Positions 58,463 to 64,000 of a DNA stretch of 64,000 bases are shown piece by piece. How positions within the stretch are numbered: the first letter of the stretch is position 1; every line of letters begins with the position of its first letter. Both the position numbers and the translations under genes were made by a program. Under the pieces are notes generated by a model. The model was not told where the DNA came from. It did not search any database and was given only the letters and a program-made list of their open reading frames with translations. This DNA is from an uncultured Ruminococcus sp. (lineage in GTDB: Bacteria; Bacillota; Clostridia; Oscillospirales; Ruminococcaceae): NCBI GenBank assembly GCA_900539095.1, contig UQAR01000001.1:1-64000 (forward strand). The letters run 5' to 3'.

Positions 58463-59086
58463 TCATTTTGCCGACTTTAGCTTTGCCGCCTTTATTACTT
58501 TCATTCGTGAGAACTCTTCTCTGTCCTTTTCTTCAAGAGAGTCTGTGATGAATTTCACTATGCGTTCGTTTCTTGGAATGATTATATTTTGCAGAGCGTT
58601 TGCTCTACGCTGGGTCTTTTTTATGGCGACAGACAGTCTATAGATGCTGTTTTCCACTTCTGCAAGGACTGCTGTGGTCTGTTTTACCTTTTCAAAGGCA
58701 AGATACGCTCTGTCAAGCTGCGAATCGGTCTGAGAAAAGCCGTAGGTGACTTTCAGTGGGCGTTCTTTAAGCGTGACTTTTGGCAGTTCAACTCCCATTA
58801 CGCTCCTTGTCCTTATCTCGACACCTGTTTCCACGGGGATACAGTTAGCGTAAGGTGTAACAAGTCCCATGGAGATATTTGCAAGCTGTAGGGCACTATA
58901 TGCCTCCTTATAGGTATCTTCTATACTGCCTCTCAACTCCCCTGCTTTATCAACAAGGCTCATAAGTTCTCTTATAAGGATATTTCTTTTTCTGTCCAGA
59001 AGTTCATAGCCCAATGCGGCAAGTTTCAGAGCCTTTTTATAGAGTATCAGATTTCCCTTTGTGGCAAAGACCTGCTGTTCAGCCAT
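58463..59086 (-). CDS. ntpD: V-type ATPase subunit D
   Basis: The protein has 207 residues, mostly two long helices forming the central stalk: ATKGNLILYKKALKLAALGYELLDRKRNIL (split, 8-37) and the C-terminal RRANALQNIIIPRNERIVKFI. It transmits rotation from the A3B3 head to the membrane ring. It is last in the operon, separated from ntpB by a 208-base gap with two repeats. Confidence 0.95.
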   Translation of the reverse strand: MAEQQVFATKGNLILYKKALKLAALGYELLDRKRNILIRELMSLVDKAGELRGSIEDTYKEAYSALQLANISMGLVTPYANCIPVETGVEIRTRSVMGVELPKVTLKERPLKVTYGFSQTDSQLDRAYLAFEKVKQTTAVLAEVENSIYRLSVAIKKTQRRANALQNIIIPRNERIVKFITDSLEEKDREEFSRMKVIKAAKLKSAK

Positions 59087-59152
59087 TGGTCACACCCTCT
59101 TTCTATTATATCACTGTATCATTAAAAAATCTAGTATGGTCTAAAGATCAAG

Positions 59153-59175
59153 CAGGGGCGAACATCGTTTACCCG
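59153..59175. repeat. Dispersed palindrome, copy 13, inside the ATPase operon
   Basis: CAGGGGCGAACATCGTTTACCCG retains the family outline with a damaged right arm. Confidence 0.6.
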
Positions 59176-59199
59176 ATTTTTTATCATAATTGTTTTATG

Positions 59200-59271
59200 C
59201 GGTGCAAATATGTCGCATTAACAAAAAGTGTAGCGTAAAATGCCCGTCACGGCGAGTGACCGCCCCTACAT
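59200..59271. repeat. Dispersed palindrome, copy 14, with conserved flank
   Basis: GTGCAAATATGTCGCATTAA is followed by CCCGTCACGGCGAGTGACC and GCCCCTACA. It aligns with 58303-58373 over about 70 bases, so the unit is longer than the palindrome alone. Confidence 0.72.
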
Positions 59272-59294
59272 AATTATTTGTGCGGCACTGAATT

Positions 59295-60698
59295 TTAGTC
59301 CTCTGCAAAAAGTGCCTTAGCTTTTTCGGCACTGTAATAATGCTCAAGGTGCTCTTCGTCAACACGGTCAAGCTCTGATTTCGGCAGTGTGGAAAGCAAG
59401 CTCCAACCTAGGTCGAGAGTTTCGTCTATGGAACGGTTCACGTCAAAGCCTTGGTCGATAAAATGCTTTTCAAAAAGCGTGCCGAATTTCAGATAGGCTT
59501 TATCGGTATCGGAAAGCTCTTCTTCGCCGATAACAGAGGCAAGACTTCTTGCGTCCTGAACCTTTGCATAGGCGGCAAAAAGCTGGTTCGACACCATTTG
59601 GTGATCCTCTCGTGTATAGCCCTCGCCTATGCCGTCTTTCATAAGACGTGAAAGGCTCGGCAGGATAGAAACGGCAGGATACACGCCTGTTTGGTCGAGG
59701 TTTCGGTCGAGAACTATCTGTCCCTCGGTGATATAGCCTGTAAGGTCAGGGACAGGGTGGGTGATATCGTCATTCGGCATGGTGAGTATCGGTATCTGCG
59801 TAACAGAGCCTTTTGCACCTTTTACGATGCCTGCTCTTTCATAGATAGACGCAAGGTCGGAATAGAGATAGCCCGGATAGCCTTTTCTTCCCGGTATCTC
59901 GCCCTTTGATGATGAGAACTCTCGCAGTGCCTCGGCATAGGAAGTCATATCCGTGAGGATAACGAGAATGTGCATATTGTGCTCAAAGGCAAGATACTCG
60001 GCACAAGTCAGGGCACATCTTGGGGTGAGGATACGCTCTATGATAGGGTCGTTTGAAAGATTCAAAAACATTGCGACCCTTTGCAAAACGCCTGTTTCCT
60101 CAAAGCAGCGTTTGAAGTAATCTGCGACGTCGTTTTTTACGCCCATTGCTCCGAAAACTATTGCGAAATCCTGTCCGTTTTCGTCGGCAATTTTCGCTTG
60201 CCTTACTATTTGCACGGCAAGCTTGTTATGAGAAAGTCCCGAACCTGAGAAGATAGGGAGTTTCTGACCTCTGATAAGGGTAGTAAGGGCGTCTATGGAG
60301 GATATGCCTGTATTTATATAGTTTCGAGGATATGTTCTTGAAACAGGGTTAAGAGGCGAGCCGTTTATATCACGGTATTTTTCAGGGAAGATATCTCCCA
60401 ATCCGTCGATAGGCTTGCCTGCTCCGCTGAATATCCTGCCCAGCATTTCGGTAGACAATGCAAGCTCCATAGGCTTGCCCTGAAAGCTTGTGGTAGTATT
60501 TACAAGGGAAAGTCCTTTTGTTCCCTCGAACACCTGCAAGACGGCTTTATCTTCTTCCACCTCCACAACTCGTGCAAGGCGGCGTGTGCCGTCATCAAGC
60601 TTTATTTCAGCCATTTCGTCATAGGAAATGCCGCTTACATGGTCAAGTGCAACGAGCGGGCCGTTTATTTCGCTTAGTCCGATATATTTTACGTTCAC
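59295..60698 (-). CDS. ntpB: V-type ATPase subunit B
   Basis: The protein has 467 residues. It has the regulatory subunit fold with SGAGKPIDGLGD (about 93), IFSGSGLSHNKLAVQI in place of a true Walker A (about 151), and ILTMPNDDITHPVPDLTGYITEGQI (about 305). It starts with GTG at 60698, overlapping the ntpA stop as GTGA. It alternates with A in the catalytic hexamer. Confidence 0.97.
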   Translation of the reverse strand: MNVKYIGLSEINGPLVALDHVSGISYDEMAEIKLDDGTRRLARVVEVEEDKAVLQVFEGTKGLSLVNTTTSFQGKPMELALSTEMLGRIFSGAGKPIDGLGDIFPEKYRDINGSPLNPVSRTYPRNYINTGISSIDALTTLIRGQKLPIFSGSGLSHNKLAVQIVRQAKIADENGQDFAIVFGAMGVKNDVADYFKRCFEETGVLQRVAMFLNLSNDPIIERILTPRCALTCAEYLAFEHNMHILVILTDMTSYAEALREFSSSKGEIPGRKGYPGYLYSDLASIYERAGIVKGAKGSVTQIPILTMPNDDITHPVPDLTGYITEGQIVLDRNLDQTGVYPAVSILPSLSRLMKDGIGEGYTREDHQMVSNQLFAAYAKVQDARSLASVIGEEELSDTDKAYLKFGTLFEKHFIDQGFDVNRSIDETLDLGWSLLSTLPKSELDRVDEEHLEHYYSAEKAKALFAED

Positions 60699-62458
60699 GC
60701 TCCTGCACCTCCTGTCAAAGCCTCCATATCGGCTTTCATATTCTTTTCGTATTCGTCAAAAAGCTCTATCTTATCGTTCGGTATATCATACTTGACTTTG
60801 ATAAGCTTTTCTATCCAGCCGCAGCCTATTATCTTATCAACGTTCACGCCCTGTGAAAGTGCTTTCTTTGCAAGGGCATAGAAATCTGTGATAAGTTTCA
60901 TCATGCGGTACTGCTTATCAAGAGGGACGTAGGTATCCTCTTTATGATAGGCATTTTGCTGCAAAAAGCCCACTCTTACGGCTCTTGCAGTTTCGATAAG
61001 AAGTTTCTGATCGTCAGGGAGGACGTCTGTACCCATGAGTTTGACTATCTCCATAAGGGTATTTTCCTCAACGAGGATATTTGATATCTCCTGTCTTATT
61101 TTCATGAAGTTCTCATTGACGTTTTTATTATAATAATCTGCAAGGTCTTCTGCATACTCGGAATAGCTTGTATTCCAGTTTATTGCAGGATAATGTCTTG
61201 CATAGGCGAGGGATTTATCAAGTGCCCAGAAACAGCGTACAAAACGCTTTGTGTTCTGTGTGACAGGCTCGGAAAAGTCAGAGCCTTGCGGAGAAACTGC
61301 TCCGATTATAGTAACAGAGCCTTCCTTGCCGCCCAGTGTTTCAACATAGCCTGCACGCTCATAGAACTCAGAGATCCTTGACGGCAGATATGCAGGAAAA
61401 CCTTCCTCGGCAGGCATTTCTTCAAGTCCGCCTGATATCTCACGGAGAGCCTCTGCCCAACGTGAGGTGGAGTCTGCCATTATTGCGATATGATAGCCCA
61501 TATCACGGTAATACTCGGCGAGGGTTATGCCTGTATAGATAGACGCCTCACGGGCGGCAACAGGCATATTGGAGGTATTTGCGATAAGCACTGTTCGGTC
61601 GGTGAGCGGTCTTTGTGTTTTCGGGTCGATAAGTTCGGAGAACTCCTCAAGCACCTGCGTCATTTCGTTTCCACGCTCGCCGCAGCCTATATAGACGATG
61701 ATATCTGCGTCGCACCACTTTGCAAGCTGATGCTGTGTCATGGTCTTGCCTGTGCCGAAACCACCTGGGATTGCGGCTGTTCCGCCCTTTGCAACAGGCA
61801 GGATAGTATCAACGATACGCTGACCTGTTACCAACGGTTTTGTGATAGGCAGGCGGTTTTTGCATGGTCTTGATGTTCTGATAGGCCATTTCTGACAGAG
61901 GGTGAGTTCCTCCACTGCACCGTTTTGTGCTTTTATTTTTGCCACAACGTCGTTTATGGTATAGTCGCCGTTTTCGGCTGTCCATATAACTTCGCCGCCT
62001 TTTGACAGAGGAAAAAGCATACACTTATGCGTGATAAGGGGCGTTTCGGGGCAGGTGCAATATATATCCCCTGCGGAAAGCTTATCCCCTGTTTTCACGG
62101 TCATTTGGACGGGATACTTTTTCTCTGTATCAAGCGAGCTTACGTCTGCACCGTCGGCGATAAAAGCACCTGAGACTTCTTCAAGCTTTTTGAGAGGTCT
62201 TTCGATGCCGTCAAAGATGTTGTTTATTATTCCGGGACCGAGGGTTGCGGACATTGGTGCACCTGTTGAGATAACAGGCTCGCCGGGCATAAGTCCTGTT
62301 GTGCCCTCATAGACCTGAATGGTAGTAAAATCGGACTGCACTCTTATGACCTCGCCGATAAGACGCTTTTTGCCAACATAGACCATTTCCTGCATGGCAA
62401 AGCTTTTCGTATCCGCTACCTTTACTACAGGTCCGTTTACCGAATATATTTTATCCAT
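60695..62458 (-). CDS. ntpA: V-type ATPase catalytic subunit A
   Basis: The protein has 587 residues. Walker A is GGFGTGKT (about 229-236), preceded by the non-homologous region (about 115-190) typical of A/V-type A subunits. ADSTSRWAEALREISGGLEEMPAEEGFPAYL (split, about 328) holds the catalytic arginine-containing segment. It hydrolyses or makes ATP. It starts 14 bases after ntpE. Confidence 0.97.
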   Translation of the reverse strand: MDKIYSVNGPVVKVADTKSFAMQEMVYVGKKRLIGEVIRVQSDFTTIQVYEGTTGLMPGEPVISTGAPMSATLGPGIINNIFDGIERPLKKLEEVSGAFIADGADVSSLDTEKKYPVQMTVKTGDKLSAGDIYCTCPETPLITHKCMLFPLSKGGEVIWTAENGDYTINDVVAKIKAQNGAVEELTLCQKWPIRTSRPCKNRLPITKPLVTGQRIVDTILPVAKGGTAAIPGGFGTGKTMTQHQLAKWCDADIIVYIGCGERGNEMTQVLEEFSELIDPKTQRPLTDRTVLIANTSNMPVAAREASIYTGITLAEYYRDMGYHIAIMADSTSRWAEALREISGGLEEMPAEEGFPAYLPSRISEFYERAGYVETLGGKEGSVTIIGAVSPQGSDFSEPVTQNTKRFVRCFWALDKSLAYARHYPAINWNTSYSEYAEDLADYYNKNVNENFMKIRQEISNILVEENTLMEIVKLMGTDVLPDDQKLLIETARAVRVGFLQQNAYHKEDTYVPLDKQYRMMKLITDFYALAKKALSQGVNVDKIIGCGWIEKLIKVKYDIPNDKIELFDEYEKNMKADMEALTGGAGA

Positions 62459-62472
62459 ATAAAAACTCCTTA

Positions 62473-63054
62473 TTACCCAAGCACAAGCTCGGCTTTTTCA
62501 GTAAAGGCGGAACGCTGCTGCTCAAAGGCTGAATCAAAGGTATAGTCAAGGGCTATGCCCATATCGTCATAGACTGCGAGCACGCCGCCAAGTTCTATAG
62601 AATCTCTGCTTTTCACCTCAAAGCCTGCAAGCTCAGGGGCAAAGGTCATATCCTCAGGGGAGAGATACAACACACCCTTATGCTCAGGATAGGTCTGTTT
62701 GCATTTTTCGGCTTTTTCTTTGAGCCACAGTTTATATTCTCCGCTTGCTTTGAAAGCTGCAAGCCTATTTTTTACGCTGTCGAAAACGCTGTCGATAAGC
62801 TTTTCTCTATGGCAGAGCACGTTTCTTTTAGCCTCAAGCTGTTTTGAGGATATTTCCCTGACGGCTCTTGCCTCTTCATTTTTATCGGCGGCGGCTTTCT
62901 TTGAATCTGCGAGGCTTTGTGCCTCTATTTTCGCCTGAGCAAGCTCCGTTTCACGCTGTTTATCCGCAGCCTCAGTTATGAGCTTTGCCTGCTTTTCGGC
63001 GTCTTCAAAGACTGCCTGCTTGAAACGCTCCAGTTTATTTGTCTGATTTTCCAT
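62473..63054 (-). CDS. ntpE: V-type ATPase subunit E
   Basis: The protein has 193 residues. Residues 1-85 are a long charged coiled helix (FKQAVFEDAEKQAKLITEAA) and residues 90-193 a globular head ending in FDSAFEQQRSAFTEKAELVLG. It makes the peripheral stalk, normally with subunit G/H, for which no gene is seen here. Confidence 0.9.
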   Translation of the reverse strand: MENQTNKLERFKQAVFEDAEKQAKLITEAADKQRETELAQAKIEAQSLADSKKAAADKNEEARAVREISSKQLEAKRNVLCHREKLIDSVFDSVKNRLAAFKASGEYKLWLKEKAEKCKQTYPEHKGVLYLSPEDMTFAPELAGFEVKSRDSIELGGVLAVYDDMGIALDYTFDSAFEQQRSAFTEKAELVLG

Positions 63055-63073
63055 TACTAAACTCCTATCAAAA

Positions 63074-63382
63074 TCACAGCTTTATTCCCACTGCCTCTGC
63101 AAGATAGTGGGAAATGGTATCAGATATCTTTGATGAGGCATGGCGGTCGGGTATTTCAACTATGAGGGGTGTTTCTCTGGTGAGCTTATAGTCATAGACC
63201 TTTTCTCTGCACTGCTTGACTGCAAGCTCTGTCATAAGCACAACGCCAACGTCTTTCATTTCCATGGCTTTATCAAGTGCGTTTGACACCTCCTCGGAGG
63301 TATGGACGACCACGCCCTCGATACCTGAGAGCCTCATGCCCATTTGGGTATCTATATTATCGCTGATAAGATAAAATCTCAT
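63074..63382 (-). CDS. ntpF: V-type ATPase subunit F
   Basis: The protein has 102 residues with a Rossmann-like fold: MRFYLISDNIDTQMGMRLSG at the start, VGVVLMTELAVKQCREKV in the middle and TPLIVEIPDRH. It binds subunit D in the rotor. (In Enterococcus nomenclature this is ntpG; the letter F follows the general V-ATPase naming.) It lies one base after ntpK. Confidence 0.9.
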   Translation of the reverse strand: MRFYLISDNIDTQMGMRLSGIEGVVVHTSEEVSNALDKAMEMKDVGVVLMTELAVKQCREKVYDYKLTRETPLIVEIPDRHASSKISDTISHYLAEAVGIKL

Positions 63383-63383
63383 A

Positions 63384-63833
63384 TTAGATGCCCAGTGCAG
63401 TGCCTACGTTAGAGATGATAAGGATAGCGATAAGAAGTCCATAGAGGGCGATACCTTCGCCAAGGACAACGAAGATAAGTGCTTTTACGAAATTCTTAGG
63501 GTCTTCAGATGTTGCACCGATAGCGGCCGGTGCACCTGCTGCAACGGCTATACCTGAGCCGACGCAGGAAAGTCCAACGGCGAGGGCTGCTGCAAGGTAG
63601 CCAAGGCCTGCACCTGTTGAGAGGGCGGCTTTCACGCCTTCTTCGCTGGCTGCGGAAACAAAGTTGCCAACAGGGACGATGAGTGCACAGAGCATTATGC
63701 CTGCAAACGCACAGAGGTTTCCTACAAAAGCACCTTTAGGGGACTTTCCGTTCTTTATTTTCTTTGCGGTGAAAATGAATGGCACACAAAGAAGTGCGAC
63801 TGCTATAAGTGGCAGCAGAAAATAGATAAGCAT
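63384..63833 (-). CDS. ntpK: V-type ATPase membrane ring subunit K (c)
   Basis: The protein has 149 residues and four hydrophobic helices (about 2-22, 38-60, 74-103, 117-147). The ion-binding glutamate is in VVLGEGIALYGL in the last helix. The first hairpin lacks a matching glutamate, as expected for a duplicated ring subunit that has kept one site. ATG at 63833 follows GGAGG; a TTG at 63848 is part of that site. Subunits I and C are not in the window and may lie upstream. Confidence 0.93.
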   Translation of the reverse strand: MLIYFLLPLIAVALLCVPFIFTAKKIKNGKSPKGAFVGNLCAFAGIMLCALIVPVGNFVSAASEEGVKAALSTGAGLGYLAAALAVGLSCVGSGIAVAAGAPAAIGATSEDPKNFVKALIFVVLGEGIALYGLLIAILIISNVGTALGI

Positions 63834-63937
63834 AGTTGATTCCTCCAAAAAAATTATTTTAGTCTTTCAAGACATTGTTTTACGTTGGGTTTTACGGATC
63901 AAATTGTATGGGGTGCGGATAATGGCGTTGGGTAAAA

Positions 63938-63979
63938 TGCCCGTCACGGCGAGTGACCGAACGATGTTCGCCCCTACAC
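63938..63979. repeat. Dispersed palindrome, copy 15
   Basis: ATGCCCGTCACGGCGAGTGACC is followed by GAACGATGTTCGCCCC and TACA, combining the TCACGGCGAGTGA and CGAACxxTGTTCG types in one unit. It lies upstream of ntpK. Confidence 0.75.
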
Positions 63980-64000
63980 AAATGACGTAATCCCGTTTGT

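Noticed and set aside
1340..63979. CRISPR array made from the GTAGGGG repeats
   Set aside because: Copies are kilobases apart, vary in sequence and have no regular spacers or cas genes.

Overview
The window looks like chromosome of a fibre-degrading Clostridia bacterium of the Ruminococcus type (Oscillospiraceae). The basis is an inference from several things seen together: a low-to-medium GC content; Firmicute ribosome-binding sites and TTGACA/TATAAT promoters; a T-box leader; a SufCBDSU operon with SufU; a type III glutamine synthetase; a V-type ATPase; secreted lipoproteins for hemicellulose (a GH74 xyloglucanase and an SGNH esterase); a GH36 alpha-galactosidase; and a lone MsmK-type sugar-import ATPase. 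The species cannot be fixed from the sequence alone. Zinc-binding forms of S14, L33 and L36 are present.

Layout. 1-5.1 kb: end of an iron-transport locus (FeoB-associated Cys-rich protein), an alpha/beta hydrolase, a GNAT acetyltransferase, Tex and TcdA. 5.1-10 kb (minus strand): sufC-B-D-S-U. 10.1-12.2 kb (plus): a PadR / DUF1700 / DUF4097 / PspC envelope operon. 12.4-13.7 kb (plus): an orphan phage-like lysis cassette. 13.8-30.1 kb (minus): the S10-spc-alpha superoperon from rpsJ to rplQ, with a promoter, a long attenuated leader and several structured intercistronic gaps. 30.4-35.2 kb (minus): GH74 and GH36. 35.3-37.9 kb (minus): rpmG-secE-nusG-rplK-rplA. 38.4-41.7 kb (minus): cls-yitT-HAD. 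42.1-45.5 kb (minus): SGNH lipoprotein, msmK, rsuA-type pseudouridine synthase. 45.7-46.2 kb (minus): DUF4830 protein. 46.5-47.9 kb (plus): minD-like gene and mgsA. 47.9-52.9 kb (plus): a T-box operon encoding a DUF218 protein, HisS, two unknown small proteins and AspS. 53.3-57.5 kb (minus): glnN and an amt-PII fusion, each behind a terminator leader. 57.6-58.2 kb: a DUF308 membrane protein. 58.4-63.9 kb (minus): V-ATPase subunits K-F-E-A-B-D.

The genes mostly serve growth: translation, protein export, Fe-S assembly, ammonium capture and assimilation, ion-motive ATP hydrolysis or synthesis, and plant-cell-wall sugar use. The less ordinary content is regulatory RNA (T-box with an overlapping GAC/CAC specifier, S10, S4, L2 and rpmG leaders, glnN/amt attenuators) and a family of about 15 short intergenic palindromes. 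The palindromes keep a GTAGGGG...CCCCTAC outline while the arms change together. They are scattered across the window, including inside two operons. I see no CRISPR array, insertion sequence with a transposase, tRNA or rRNA gene.
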